A program made the translations under genes and the position numbers. Below the pieces are notes generated by a model. That model was not told where the DNA came from and did no database searches. It saw nothing but the letters and a program-made list of their open reading frames with translations. This document shows, piece by piece, positions 1 to 10,527 of a stretch of DNA of 64,000 bases. Each line of letters begins with the position of its first letter. Positions within the stretch are counted from its first letter, which is position 1. Origin of the DNA: an uncultured Halieaceae bacterium (GTDB taxonomy: Bacteria; Pseudomonadota; Gammaproteobacteria; Pseudomonadales; Halieaceae); assembly GCA_913056165.1 (NCBI GenBank), contig CAJXMD010000004.1, positions 1 to 64,000 of the forward strand, in the 5' to 3' direction.

Positions 1-51
1 ATAAAGTCCAGGACAAGGCCCGCGCGTTAAACACTCCATAAGGAGAGTCGA

Positions 52-327
52 TCATTTCTTGGTGCCACCCAATACCGCCACGAGCTCTTCCACCCGCTCC
101 TTGCGGAGGGTCACGTCATCACCGGTTAACGCGTGGGTGACGCAGGTGTCCACATGGTCCCTGAGAATGACTTGCTCCAAACTGGACAGCGCCGACTTTG
201 CGGCGCGAACCTGACGGATGACATCGATACAGTACCGGTCTTCCTCAACCATCCGGGATACGGCGTTAACCTGTCCCGCAATTTTGGCGAGCCGTGATTG
301 GACTGAATTCTTTGACTTCTCTTTCAT
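52..327 (-). CDS. CsoR/RcnR (DUF156) family metal-sensing transcriptional repressor
   Basis: 91 aa; RLAKIAGQVNAVSRMVEEDRYCIDVIRQ signature with Cys (RYC), His (RDH) and Cys (DTC) in the CsoR-like C-H-C arrangement. Confidence 0.88.
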   Translation of the reverse strand: MKEKSKNSVQSRLAKIAGQVNAVSRMVEEDRYCIDVIRQVRAAKSALSSLEQVILRDHVDTCVTHALTGDDVTLRKERVEELVAVLGGTKK

Positions 328-331
328 ACAT

Positions 332-348
332 ATACCCTAGGGGGGTAT
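332..348. promoter_or_regulatory. Probable CsoR-type operator ATACCCTAGGGGGGTAT
   Basis: ATACCC...GGGTAT inverted repeat with a central G-tract, directly upstream of the CsoR-like gene start; matches the known style of CsoR operators. Confidence 0.7.
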
Positions 349-411
349 GGGTATATAGGTCAAGACCTTTTTTTGTAGACTAGCGCCATGCCTAAGTGAC
401 AAAACATTCGT

Positions 412-2082
412 TCAATGGTCCGCGGTGGCTCCAGTGACCGGCGTGGCCTCCTCCTGCCCGCGCGCGTCGGCGACCATCTGGCCCACATCGGCCAATAAGG
501 CCTTAGCGTCATAAACAACGCCTCGGCTGATGGTTGTGTCAACACCGCCCACACGACCCAGCTCCCCCGTCTCTCGATCAAGGTACATATGGCCCGTTCC
601 GTAAAGCCTTTTAAAATTCGCTACGGGATTACCATCCACCAACAGGATATCCGCACTCTTTCCGGGGGCGATTGAGCCAACAGTGTCAGCCAACCCAAGT
701 AACTCAGCACCATTGCGGGTAGCCGCTTGAATGACCTCAAGAGGATGAAAACCGGCTTCCTGCAGTGGCTCCAGTTCTCTTATGAAAGCAAAGCCATAGA
801 CCTTATAAATAAAGCCTGCATCGGATCCAGCGGCCACACGCCCCCCGGCATTCTTGAAATCATTCACGAAACGCATCCATCGCGTGAAATTATGCCGCCA
901 TGCAACCTCATGAGTGGTCGTCCAATCAAAATGGTAAGACCCATGTAAATGTGGATCGGGCTGGAAAAACGTGGCGAGGGCCGGCCAGGTGTATTGCTCA
1001 TGCCACTCCGCTGTCCGGGCGCGCATCACGTCACGATTAGCCTCATAGATCGTGAAGGTGGGAACCAACGTGAAGTCCAAAGCGACCAACTCGGCGATGG
1101 TATCGTTCCAGGTGGTAGAGCCGGGATCGGCACTTTGTAGCCAGAGGTTACCTGCCTCACCAAATCGCCACTGCTCATCGGAGTAGTTGTAATCGGCCGG
1201 GTAATGCTGGATGGTCCGATCGGTGAACATAGCCTCGGGTAATCCGTACCAGTGCTCCATACTGTCCAGACCTAATCGTGCGCTATCGAGAACATTCATG
1301 TCGTAGACGCCGTTTTGATCGTGATGACTCGCCGTGCCCATGCCCTGCCGCTGGGTCTCATCGTAAACGGCCGATAGGGCTTCGCGAGTACCACCGCGGA
1401 GTTTGACCCCCTTGGCACCCTTCCTCTTTACTGCCCTCACCCACTCGCGAGCGGGTTGATCTGCAGTTACGACGCCACCGATACCCGTCCCCGATGCGCC
1501 CGGGAACATAGCGTAGGGAATTATCCTGGGGGCCACGATAGCCCCCGCATCGCTTAGCTCGGCATGTTTGACAGTCCAATCAAGCCCCATCACCGAACCA
1601 ACATCGCGCACCGTGGTAATGCCGTGAGCTAACCACAACTTAAAAACATATTCGGGCGGTGTAATGGGGCCCGCGAGACCTTGCAACGGATTTCCAATAT
1701 GCACGTGAGCATCTACAAAGCCAGGCAAGGCAGTCTTGCCACGGCCATCTAACCGGATCTCATTGTCGATCGGCGCGGGAGGACGAGAGGTGATTGCCAC
1801 AATCGTATCTTGCTCGATGACGATTGAAACAGGTCCCCTCGGGGGAGACCCAAGCCCATCCACCAACATAACGCGATCGATGACAAGGCGATCAAAAGGC
1901 CCCTGACCCTCGCCGCCCCCCCTCTCCGGAGCAATCGGAGGCAATGGAATTCCCAGGTTGGCGGCCAGCGTGGCGCCCTCCTCTCCCGGGTCGGACTCGG
2001 CGAGTGCGGCAATCGGCAGCAGCGATAAAAAAAGGACCGCATAGAAAACATTCAACATCGAAACCTGCCTCATGGTTCCCAT
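412..2082 (-). CDS. Secreted amidohydrolase family protein
   Basis: 556 aa; N-terminal signal peptide; GKTALPGFVDAHVHIGNP metal-binding motif; C-terminal GSIAPGKSADILLVDGNPVANF typical of amidohydrolases. Confidence 0.85.
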   Translation of the reverse strand: MGTMRQVSMLNVFYAVLFLSLLPIAALAESDPGEEGATLAANLGIPLPPIAPERGGGEGQGPFDRLVIDRVMLVDGLGSPPRGPVSIVIEQDTIVAITSRPPAPIDNEIRLDGRGKTALPGFVDAHVHIGNPLQGLAGPITPPEYVFKLWLAHGITTVRDVGSVMGLDWTVKHAELSDAGAIVAPRIIPYAMFPGASGTGIGGVVTADQPAREWVRAVKRKGAKGVKLRGGTREALSAVYDETQRQGMGTASHHDQNGVYDMNVLDSARLGLDSMEHWYGLPEAMFTDRTIQHYPADYNYSDEQWRFGEAGNLWLQSADPGSTTWNDTIAELVALDFTLVPTFTIYEANRDVMRARTAEWHEQYTWPALATFFQPDPHLHGSYHFDWTTTHEVAWRHNFTRWMRFVNDFKNAGGRVAAGSDAGFIYKVYGFAFIRELEPLQEAGFHPLEVIQAATRNGAELLGLADTVGSIAPGKSADILLVDGNPVANFKRLYGTGHMYLDRETGELGRVGGVDTTISRGVVYDAKALLADVGQMVADARGQEEATPVTGATADH

Positions 2083-2185
2083 CTCCCGTTAGATGATTCA
2101 GCCACTAGAGTACTCGCCCTCTGTAAGAGAACGCCAATCCTTGCCGGAGGCAGAAATCTGGCTAAAAATCCTCTATGGTGTCCCG

Positions 2186-2902
2186 ATGGCCACGCTAGCA
2201 CTCGACAGCCGACACGACCCCGCGGCACTCTCCCGAAACCTGATTGAGACAGGTCGTGTTCAAATTCCAAACTTTGTGACGCAGGAGGCGGCCGACTATC
2301 TCCATAGCTTACTGCACAGTCATGAGCATTGGCATCTCACTTATAATGAAGGCGGCGAAAACTACGAGACGGACGAGCAAACCTTCAAGGCCCTACCACC
2401 CCAGCAACAACACCGTTTCACCGCCAATATTTACCGGCGGGCCCGAGAAGGATTTCAATATTTATTCTGGCAATACTACATTAGTGCCGCGGTAAGCAAT
2501 GGTGAAAATCCTAACCATCCAATGCATGGGATCAACGACTGGGTAAATAGTGAAGAATTTTTGGGCTTCATGCGCACGCTAACCCAGAGGGATGACATCA
2601 CTTACTCCGACAGCTATGCGAGTTGGTACAGCCCGGGGCACTTTCTCACCAAGCACGATGATCGCCACCCGCGACAGCAGCGCGTCGCCGCATGGGTGCT
2701 TAGCATGACACCGGAATGGGATGAGAACTGGGGTGGTCACCTCGCCTTTTTCGATGAGACTGGCAGCATCACTGAGGCGTTCAAACCCGCTTTCAACACC
2801 TTCAATATTTTTCTTGTCCCACAGGACCACGCAGTGCAGTTGATAGCGCCTTACGCGGGCAAGCCAAGGACGAGCTACCTGGGGTGGCTGCAAAGCCATT
2901 AG
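2186..2902 (+). CDS. 2OG-Fe(II) oxygenase (prolyl-hydroxylase-like)
   Basis: ORF 2093-2902; likely start at MATLALDSRHD (2186). HDD...WGGHLAFFDE...F..FLVPQDHAVQLIAPYAGKPRTSYLGWL matches the HxD...H...R pattern. Confidence 0.75.
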   Translation: MATLALDSRHDPAALSRNLIETGRVQIPNFVTQEAADYLHSLLHSHEHWHLTYNEGGENYETDEQTFKALPPQQQHRFTANIYRRAREGFQYLFWQYYISAAVSNGENPNHPMHGINDWVNSEEFLGFMRTLTQRDDITYSDSYASWYSPGHFLTKHDDRHPRQQRVAAWVLSMTPEWDENWGGHLAFFDETGSITEAFKPAFNTFNIFLVPQDHAVQLIAPYAGKPRTSYLGWLQSH

Positions 2903-2965
2903 CATAATGCAGACCGAACTCAGCCAACCGTGATACCCCTAAGCTCCCTGTAGAGACTCGTGCCA

Positions 2966-3460
2966 TCAGGGTTTTAAGTTGCCAGCCCCCGCATAGCCGA
3001 GCTGTCTCCACGCCTCATAGATAACAACCGCCGCGGCGTTGGATAAATTCATACTACGGTTACCCGACACCATGGGAAGTCGGATCACGTGAGCTGCAGA
3101 CAGTCGATCGAGCACCGCCGATGGAAGGCCCTTTGTCTCAGAACCAAGCACCAAGGTATCACCTGATTGGAATTTGAAATCCGTATGATATGCCTGACCC
3201 GATGTTTCGATTGCAACCAACCGTCGCTGCGGAAAAGCCTGTTGGTAATCGTCCAGGGAGGACCAAGCCTTTACCGAGGCGAACTCATGATAATCAAGGC
3301 CGGCGCGTCGCAGGCGCCTGTCGTCCATCTCGAAACCGAGGGGCTCAATCAAATGCAACGCCACACCGGTATTGGCGCAAAGCCGAATTATGTTACCGGT
3401 GTTGGGCGGTATCTCGGGTTGATAAAGGACAAGGTGCAAGTCGTCTGAGATCATGCACAA
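2966..3460 (-). CDS. trmL: tRNA (cytidine(34)-2'-O)-methyltransferase
   Basis: [52 protein letters not shown] and C-terminal [32 protein letters not shown] family. Confidence 0.93.
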   Translation of the reverse strand: MCMISDDLHLVLYQPEIPPNTGNIIRLCANTGVALHLIEPLGFEMDDRRLRRAGLDYHEFASVKAWSSLDDYQQAFPQRRLVAIETSGQAYHTDFKFQSGDTLVLGSETKGLPSAVLDRLSAAHVIRLPMVSGNRSMNLSNAAAVVIYEAWRQLGYAGAGNLKP

Positions 3461-3528
3461 TATCTCGCTAAATTGATCGCCTCATGAATACCGCCCATCA
3501 TAAACCAAGACCGAGAGGATCCTAATAG

Positions 3529-3807
3529 ATGCTGTACGTCATCAACTGCGAGGACAAGCCTGATTCGTTGGAAGTACGTTTAGAGAACCGGGAGGCCCAT
3601 TTGGACTACCTGAAAAATTTTCAGGACTGCCTCATCATGGCCGGACCGTTCCTGGACACTAAAGAGCAGCCAATCGGCTCTATGCTAATCATGGAGTTTG
3701 CGAACGAGAAAACAGCAACCGACTTCAGTGCAGGAGATCCCTATAACCTTGCCGGGCTCTTTCAGTCAGTGACCATACGGCCTTGGCGCCAAACGTTGCC
3801 GGCCTGA
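3529..3807 (+). CDS. YciI family protein
   Basis: 92 aa; NCEDKPDSLEVRLENREAHLDYL...AGPFLD..EQPIGSMLIMEF; YciI-like fold signature. Confidence 0.85.
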   Translation: MLYVINCEDKPDSLEVRLENREAHLDYLKNFQDCLIMAGPFLDTKEQPIGSMLIMEFANEKTATDFSAGDPYNLAGLFQSVTIRPWRQTLPA

Positions 3808-3931
3808 TTTGGCCCGCTGGGGGAGCGCGACCTCAACCCGGGCACTCCCTCCTAGCCGTAGTTTCGCCAGCGCGGATCGGGGCCACAGCCAGACGCTTAG
3901 CCAAGCAAAGATATCTTTTTTAAATGCGGAG

Positions 3932-4771
3932 TCAATTAGCACCCAACATAGTACTGCGTAACGCCGACCGTAGTTCGGTAATGACCGTCATGTCGATAGC
4001 TGCGTTTTGGCCTGCGGCGATTGCTAGCGAAAGATCCTTTTCTCCAATACCCAGTTGACTCTCAATAAAGGCGAGGTGGGAGGAAGAACGCTGCTCCCGA
4101 GGTAGCTGTGCACCGCTCAAAAAGGCCTCTGTGGTTGGTGTTAAGTTTCCGTTGGCCTTTGTTACAGTCGCCAAATGCTCCCAAGTAATATCATGACTTT
4201 TTGCGAGCCTGTGGGTGATATCACCAATCACTAGCTGTGCCCATGTCATCATATTATTAGCAATCTTCAACGCCATGGCGCTCCCTGTGTCGCCCACGTG
4301 CAAAACATCGGTAGAAAAAATCTGTAGGCTGGGCAAAGCAGTTTGGAAGTCTTCTGTCGACCCTCCAAACATGCTCATAACAAACGGAGCAGTCGATTCC
4401 TGACGGGTGCGAGTAACGGGAACATCAGCCAGCCGAACGCCAGCTTTAGACGCCGCCTCTTTCGCTGCTTGCACCGCTGCCACTTCCAAAGTGCTATGCA
4501 GCAAAATGAGGGCGTCAGATTTAGCCGAGTTCAGAACACCCGTATCGCCAAACAACACGGCTTCAGTTTGCACCCTGTCTCTCACACAAACGTGAATCAA
4601 GTCAGCGCCTTTTGTCGCGGTGGCGACAGAGTCGGCGACATTAGCGCTGTTTTCAAAGGCAGCACAAGCCGCAGGGTCAATGTCGTAAACAGTCAGTTCA
4701 TGGTCACCTTGCGCCAACAGTGCGGCTTGAGAGGCCCCCATACTTCCCAGACCAATAAATGCGAGATTCAT
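3932..4771 (-). CDS. NAD(P)-dependent oxidoreductase, 3-hydroxyisobutyrate dehydrogenase family
   Basis: ORF to 4840, likely start MNLAFIGLGSMGASQA; GxGxMG nucleotide motif; KIANNMMTW-type active-site Lys region. Confidence 0.82.
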   Translation of the reverse strand: MNLAFIGLGSMGASQAALLAQGDHELTVYDIDPAACAAFENSANVADSVATATKGADLIHVCVRDRVQTEAVLFGDTGVLNSAKSDALILLHSTLEVAAVQAAKEAASKAGVRLADVPVTRTRQESTAPFVMSMFGGSTEDFQTALPSLQIFSTDVLHVGDTGSAMALKIANNMMTWAQLVIGDITHRLAKSHDITWEHLATVTKANGNLTPTTEAFLSGAQLPREQRSSSHLAFIESQLGIGEKDLSLAIAAGQNAAIDMTVITELRSALRSTMLGAN

Positions 4772-5029
4772 AGTGTTGTGACCTCGATGAACTGTTGTGT
4801 TATCAATTTGATTCGCAACCAAAACAGGAAAGATCGCCAATTAATGGAATGCTGTGTGGTCTCAGTGTGGCTTCGCAATCACGCTGCCGCGACGATACTG
4901 TATTTCTTGAAGAAATTAACCACTTACGGCCAATAGAACCCGTTCAAGCAAGCGCCTTCAGGGCCTAGTGATGCAGGACTACTTATCACTGGGTCATTTT
5001 TTACTTGGCAAGCTCGCACTGCGGCGCGC

Positions 5030-5851
5030 TCAGGCAATTCCAAGCAGATTATCCCGCTGTCCAACTACCACCTCAGCACAATATCCGTAGTCAACGGGTA
5101 AGTTGTTACCGCTTACGAAACATGCCAACTGGCTGTTCAGCATGACTAGCGCACGGCCCATATCTTCCCCGGTCGCATAACGGCCATTAGATGGTAGGAA
5201 TAGAGCGACGGCATCTTCCGGCACTTGCCCTTCGCCTTTGAGCTGAGTCATGAAGTTGCTGTCGGTGGGTGATGGTGAAATACAGTTAATGCGAATATTC
5301 TTCTCCGCCAGCTGCTTGGCCATACTCATGGTATAGACAATCATGCAGGACTTCGAAAAACTGTAACCATCAGGAAATGCATCGACGTGTTCACTCAACC
5401 ATTTACGGGCTGATACGATCGAATTATCGATGGCCAGAAAATCGTTTATCAGATCAAGACTGTGTTTCCAGCCCATACCAGCGGTAGACGCGATTGATGC
5501 GATGGCGCCACCATCAACGATACGAGGGATCAGACTTTCGGTCAGGTAGCGTAAGCCGGCAAAATTGATCAGCACCGCGTCGTCAGATGAGAACGGTGGG
5601 CTCGGTACTCCTGCACAGTTGAAATGAGCGTAGATACTTTCAGGCAATTGGGACAGTGCCTCGTCCAGAGACTCCTGATTTTTCATGTCAACCTTGATGA
5701 CTTTTTTTACCTCAACACTAACTTCAGCGATGTCGAGCGCATAAACGTTAGCGCCCGCATCCACTAACAGCTGCGCTGCTGCCTTACCCATGCCCGATGC
5801 GGCGCCTGTAATAACAACATCTTTCCCTTGATAGCCAAGAACATCCGTCAT
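5030..5851 (-). CDS. SDR family oxidoreductase (3alpha-HSD/coniferyl-alcohol dehydrogenase-like)
   Basis: VVITGAASGMGKAAAQ; NCAGVP; Ser-Tyr-Lys (YSFSK). Confidence 0.83.
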   Translation of the reverse strand: MTDVLGYQGKDVVITGAASGMGKAAAQLLVDAGANVYALDIAEVSVEVKKVIKVDMKNQESLDEALSQLPESIYAHFNCAGVPSPPFSSDDAVLINFAGLRYLTESLIPRIVDGGAIASIASTAGMGWKHSLDLINDFLAIDNSIVSARKWLSEHVDAFPDGYSFSKSCMIVYTMSMAKQLAEKNIRINCISPSPTDSNFMTQLKGEGQVPEDAVALFLPSNGRYATGEDMGRALVMLNSQLACFVSGNNLPVDYGYCAEVVVGQRDNLLGIA

Positions 5852-5865
5852 TTTTTTCCTCTCAA

Positions 5866-6633
5866 CTAAAATTTAATTTTTTCAACCGCCTGATTGGGGC
5901 GAATCTCCAACAGGTCCACAGCAACACCCGACGGATAGCCCAGCACGTGGACGATCGATTCGGCAACGTGTTCGGCGGTCATTCCCACATCCATCTTCGG
6001 CCCAAGATCGTGCCACTTGTCAACGCTGCGCTTGAGACGAGCAAAATCCCAGCTTTCTGCGAAACCCGTATCAGCTGAACCAGGGCGCAAGCAGGTGACG
6101 CCGATGCCATCCTCCTGAAGCTCAACCCGAAGATCACGTGTAAAACGCTCTACCGCAGCTTTTGTTGACGCATAAATAGACAGCTGCAACATCTCATCGG
6201 TGTGCCAAGCACTTGCTGATGAAACATTGACGATGCGAGGGTTGTCGCTTCCGCGTAGCAATGGGATTGCGGCTTGGCAACAAAAAACGGTACCGACAAA
6301 ATTTGTTTGAACCTGCAGTTGCACCTCGTCTTCATCCAATTCTTCAATTGGATTAGGGCGCGCAATTCCCGCATTGTTCACTACCCCATCCAGTCGACCA
6401 AAACGATTTTTAATCGCCTTGAATGCATCTGATATCGCCGTCAAATTAGCAACATCCGCAGCCAGTGCCATTGCGTTGTCGGCACCTAACTCCTCGACAG
6501 CTCGCTCGAGCGTAGCCGCGGTACGACCCACCAAGCCAACGCGAGCTCCCTGTTGAACAAGAATTTTGGCAGTCGCGAGTCCCATACCCGATCCACCGCC
6601 AGTAATAATGTAAACGCGCCCCTTAAAACTCAT
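5866..6633 (-). CDS. SDR family oxidoreductase
   Basis: VYIITGGGSGMGLATAK; VNNAGIARP; YASTKAAVE. Confidence 0.87.
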   Translation of the reverse strand: MSFKGRVYIITGGGSGMGLATAKILVQQGARVGLVGRTAATLERAVEELGADNAMALAADVANLTAISDAFKAIKNRFGRLDGVVNNAGIARPNPIEELDEDEVQLQVQTNFVGTVFCCQAAIPLLRGSDNPRIVNVSSASAWHTDEMLQLSIYASTKAAVERFTRDLRVELQEDGIGVTCLRPGSADTGFAESWDFARLKRSVDKWHDLGPKMDVGMTAEHVAESIVHVLGYPSGVAVDLLEIRPNQAVEKIKF

Positions 6634-6635
6634 GA

Positions 6636-8105
6636 TCAGTTAGAGACACTAATGGCAATAGTTTTGACTTCGAGATACTCCTCAAAACCTTCCTGCCCCA
6701 TCTCGCGGCCCAGCCCGCTTTGCTTATAGCCCCCGAACGGCGCATCGGCACCGTAAAAGTTACCGCCATTGACATTGACAGTGCCAGTGCGAATACGACG
6801 GGCCACATTCAGTGCACGCTCCTCGCTGGCGGACCAAACGCTACCCGAAAGGCCGAAGTCAGAATCGTTAGCGATGCGCACAGCATCCTCCTCATCTTCA
6901 TAAGCAATAACAACGAGCACTGGCCCGAAAATTTCTTCACGCGCAATCGCCATATCGTTGCTGACATCGACAAACACCGTCGGCTCGACATAGAAGCCCT
7001 TTTCAAGATGCTCCGGCACACCGCCACCGAGCAATAGCCGTGCGCCCTCCTGCCTGCCTTTCTCAATGTAGCCCAATACCCGATCGCGCTGCTTAGCGCT
7101 AACTTGCGGGCCCATAATTGCACCCTCTGCAGTTGGGTCCCCATAGCTGATATAGCCAAAAAAGGCTTGCAGCATTGCCTCAACTTCCGTTTGTCGCTCA
7201 CGCGGCACCAACAATCGGGTGTTCAAGGCACAACCTTGGCCCGCGTGATAGCACACAGACAGTGCGCTCAGCAGACTACTTTGAAGGTCGGCATCATCGA
7301 GAATAATATTGGCTGACTTTCCACCGAGTTCGAGGAACACTTTTTTAACTGTCGCGGCTGCCCGCGCCATGATGTGCTTCCCAACACCGGTTGAGCCGGT
7401 GAAGGACACCATGTCTACTCGGGGGTCGCTGACCAACTGATCACCAACCGTGACCGGATCGGACGACGTAATGACATTGAATACCCCCGCCGGTATATCG
7501 GTGTGCTCTTTCACGATACGCCCTAGTGTCGTTGCCGACCAGGGTGTATCCGGGGCAGGCTTGAGCACAATCGTACAGCCCGCAGCCAACGCCGGGATAC
7601 ACTTAGCAAGATTGATTTGTAAAGGAACATTCCAAGGGGTCACGCAAGCCACCACACCGATGGCCTCGCGCTCAACGAGGCGACGACTCTTGATGCCCAT
7701 CATCTCTGAAACACCAATATCACGACTCCACTGAAACTTCGGGAGATTCTCAAGTGTAAAATCAATAAATCCGATAGGGACCTCGCACTGCGGACCAGCC
7801 ATCCCGCAAATTGCCAAGGGAGCACCGGTCTCCGCGGCGATCTGCTGTTTAAAGTCGTCCATTTCCGCCCGTAAACCCGCCTGAAGTTGACGGATGCACT
7901 CCAACCGAAACGCGTGGTTGGTGGACCAGTCAGTTTCATCAAACGCTCTGCGTGCCGCAGCAATAGCGCGATCCATATCCTCAGGGCCTGCGTCAGCCGC
8001 AACGCCAATCACCTCCTCAGTGACGGGATCGATGTTAGGGTACGTAGCGCCTGAGGCCGCCTCTACTAGCTCACCATCAATGAGCAGCCTACTTTCTGGA
8101 TTCAC
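6636..8105 (-). CDS. Aldehyde dehydrogenase family protein
   Basis: 489 aa; PWNVPLQINLAKCIPALAAGCTIVLKPAPDTP; VSFTGSTGVGKHIM; FLELGGKSANIILDDAD; GQGCALNTRLLV. Confidence 0.93.
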   Translation of the reverse strand: MNPESRLLIDGELVEAASGATYPNIDPVTEEVIGVAADAGPEDMDRAIAAARRAFDETDWSTNHAFRLECIRQLQAGLRAEMDDFKQQIAAETGAPLAICGMAGPQCEVPIGFIDFTLENLPKFQWSRDIGVSEMMGIKSRRLVEREAIGVVACVTPWNVPLQINLAKCIPALAAGCTIVLKPAPDTPWSATTLGRIVKEHTDIPAGVFNVITSSDPVTVGDQLVSDPRVDMVSFTGSTGVGKHIMARAAATVKKVFLELGGKSANIILDDADLQSSLLSALSVCYHAGQGCALNTRLLVPRERQTEVEAMLQAFFGYISYGDPTAEGAIMGPQVSAKQRDRVLGYIEKGRQEGARLLLGGGVPEHLEKGFYVEPTVFVDVSNDMAIAREEIFGPVLVVIAYEDEEDAVRIANDSDFGLSGSVWSASEERALNVARRIRTGTVNVNGGNFYGADAPFGGYKQSGLGREMGQEGFEEYLEVKTIAISVSN

Positions 8106-9001
8106 TTGGCATCTCCTGCGTCTTCAGGGCGAGACTCGTCCACTCCGAGAAACACCCGTTCTATGCGCTCTCTTAAAAATTCTGCTGTCGGCATACTGAC
8201 ACCGTTCTCTGCTGCGCTTTTAAGCGCGCATTCTAAGTCTTTAGCGCCAAGTGCCCCCATCGCGCCGAAATAAGCTTTGCCTTGATCTGGCGAACCACTT
8301 CGAACAAATCCGTTGCGTCCAGCGATAAACATATACATGTTCTCGCTGGTAACACCGTTTGTTTTACCGACTTCGCGCAACACCTCGGGTGATAGACCAC
8401 ATGACTCAGCAAGGCGTGTGGCCTCTGCCATCGCCACCAATTCGGCGTACTGAATGAAATTGTTGCAGAGCTTTAGCGCAATACCAGTGCCAATGGATCC
8501 CGCATGGACGATCGAGTCAGCCGAGGTATTAAACACTGGTGTTACCGCAGCGAGATCTTCATCGGTGCCACCCACCATGTAACACAGGGTGCCCGCAGTA
8601 GCACCATGCGCGCCGCCAGAAATCGGGGCATCGATGAGACGAACGCCGACCTTTTCAGCCTCAAGAGACCACTCCATTAATCGCGCTTGGGTTACTGTAC
8701 TGTGAATAGCAACTCTCGTTCCAGCCACCGCATGGGCCAGGATTCCTTCGTCGCCAAAGAGCAATGCCTCGACTTGCGCATCGTCTCGTACGCAGATGCC
8801 GATGTGCTCGCAGACCTGAGCCAGTTCAGTGACTGTCTCACAGCCTATTGCACCGGCATCGACCAACTCCTGCACGGCTGGAGCATACACGTCATAAACG
8901 TGGGCATTGAACTGGTCACCTATCAGGTGCAAAGCGCTGGGTTTGCCAATATTGCCAAGGCCTATGTATCCGACGTTCATTTTATTCACAGCAACTCCCA
9001 T
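8102..9001 (-). CDS. NAD(P)-dependent oxidoreductase, 3-hydroxyisobutyrate dehydrogenase family
   Basis: MNVGYIGLGNIGKPSALHL; IDAPISGGAHGATAGTL; ALKLCNNFI; overlaps the ALDH start by 4 nt. Confidence 0.87.
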   Translation of the reverse strand: MGVAVNKMNVGYIGLGNIGKPSALHLIGDQFNAHVYDVYAPAVQELVDAGAIGCETVTELAQVCEHIGICVRDDAQVEALLFGDEGILAHAVAGTRVAIHSTVTQARLMEWSLEAEKVGVRLIDAPISGGAHGATAGTLCYMVGGTDEDLAAVTPVFNTSADSIVHAGSIGTGIALKLCNNFIQYAELVAMAEATRLAESCGLSPEVLREVGKTNGVTSENMYMFIAGRNGFVRSGSPDQGKAYFGAMGALGAKDLECALKSAAENGVSMPTAEFLRERIERVFLGVDESRPEDAGDAK

Positions 9002-9335
9002 CGATGGATGACTGAATATGAACCGCTCGCACTATACGCCAGCAACAAAAATGATCAACTTTAATTGACCCATAGGAAACCAAAATTTACTACATTCGGA
9101 CCACGTCCACTTACGCTTGGACTGAGGAGCCAAATATTTATCATCAGGCAAAGAGCCACTGCTCGGAAATCAAGCACCGGCGATTCGTCAAAGCCGCACG
9201 AAAGGAAGGTTATATGGGCATTGCCGGGGAATGTTGTTGGGGCGCGCCTATCACATACATGCAAAAAATCACGCGTAAAGGTCTCACCCAGACAGGCAAT
9301 AAAAAGCCTTTCTATGTGAATTCAACCTGATATAT

Positions 9336-9358
9336 CATTTCACTTGAAATGTTTTTTG
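9336..9358 (+). promoter_or_regulatory. Shared palindromic operator, site 1 (CATTTCA-CT-TGAAATG + T6)
   Basis: Perfect 7-bp arms with 2-nt spacer, 19 bp before the Rieske ATG; recurs upstream of other island operons. Confidence 0.75.
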
Positions 9359-9369
9359 GGTGAAAGACC

Positions 9370-10356
9370 ATGAGCAAACGTTATAACTTTCCGATGCCGT
9401 TCGGCTGGTATCAAGTTGCCTACTCAATCGATCTTGAGGTGCGTCAGTCCAAGCCATTGCACTACTTTGGCCAAGAGATGGTCATGTTCCGCGGCGAAGA
9501 CGGTCGCGTTCGTGTGCTCGATGCGCATTGCCCCCACTTGGGCGCTCACCTCGGCTATGGCGTTCACGATGCAGAAGGTGGCGGCAGAGTTGAAGGTAAT
9601 AATATCGTTTGTCCGTTCCACTCATGGAAGTTCAACGGCGACGGCCAAGTGGAGGAAATCCCATACGCGAAAAACATTCCACCTAAGGTCAAGGATAAGC
9701 AGTGTATTCGCTCGTGGCATGTCGAAGAGAAGAATCAGGTCATCTGGGTGTGGTACCACCCCGATAAAACGGTAGCGCCCAAGTGGAATGTGGCAACAAT
9801 CCCCGAAGCGGATGACCCTTCGCTGGGCTGGTCAAAGGTCGACAGGTCAAAGGTGAAAACCTGGCGTATGAAGACCATCCCTCAGGAAATCGCCGAAAAT
9901 TCAGTTGATTTCGCGCACTTCATCTATGTTCACAAGGTCAAGAGTGATCCGAGTGCCGCTGGAGACTACGACGGCCACCACTGCCAGCGCGTGGTCAAGG
10001 CAAACATGGAGACACCTCGTGGCGTCATTGAAGGCAGCATTAACAGCGAAAACTGGGGGCCAGGCCAGAGCCAGATTCGGTTTACTGGCATTACGGAGAC
10101 CCTGCTGTTCGGCAACCTTGTTCCGGTCGACGAAGAGTTGGTTGAAATCAACTTCACGTTCTTCCAACCGCTGGTCAATGGTGAGGCGCCGAAGGGCGGT
10201 GTTCAAGACGCGATCATCAAGGACTTGATTCGCCAACTGGATGAAGACAAGATTATTTGGGAGAAAAAAGTCTATCGAGAAGCGCCCGCGCTGTGTGACG
10301 GGGACGGTCCTATCGCCCGCTTCCGCAGGTACTACTCACAGTTCTATGCCGAATAG
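9370..10356 (+). CDS. Rieske 2Fe-2S aromatic-ring-hydroxylating-type oxygenase (KshA-like)
   Basis: CPHLGAHLG...CPFHSWKF Rieske ligands; ENSVDFAHFIYVH mononuclear iron motif. Confidence 0.87.
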   Translation: MSKRYNFPMPFGWYQVAYSIDLEVRQSKPLHYFGQEMVMFRGEDGRVRVLDAHCPHLGAHLGYGVHDAEGGGRVEGNNIVCPFHSWKFNGDGQVEEIPYAKNIPPKVKDKQCIRSWHVEEKNQVIWVWYHPDKTVAPKWNVATIPEADDPSLGWSKVDRSKVKTWRMKTIPQEIAENSVDFAHFIYVHKVKSDPSAAGDYDGHHCQRVVKANMETPRGVIEGSINSENWGPGQSQIRFTGITETLLFGNLVPVDEELVEINFTFFQPLVNGEAPKGGVQDAIIKDLIRQLDEDKIIWEKKVYREAPALCDGDGPIARFRRYYSQFYAE

Positions 10357-10527
10357 AGAGGTCGAGTGAGTACATGTGCGCGCTGCCAATGAACCACCTC
10401 CATGCGCTGCCTTGGCACATCTCTCGTCTACATCCTGCGAGATACGCCGACTGAAGACACCCGTTCCGTAGTCTCGGTTACCATTTGGCTCCGCTTCGTT
10501 GATATCCTGCTATTCGATGGCCGTCGG

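Noticed and set aside
4343-4936. 197-aa plus-strand ORF
   Set aside because: Mostly antisense to the HIBADH-family gene; no domain-like sequence
9065-9319. 84-aa plus-strand ORF in the divergent region upstream of the Rieske gene
   Set aside because: No coherent protein signature; the region is better explained as regulatory DNA, though a short decayed gene cannot be excluded
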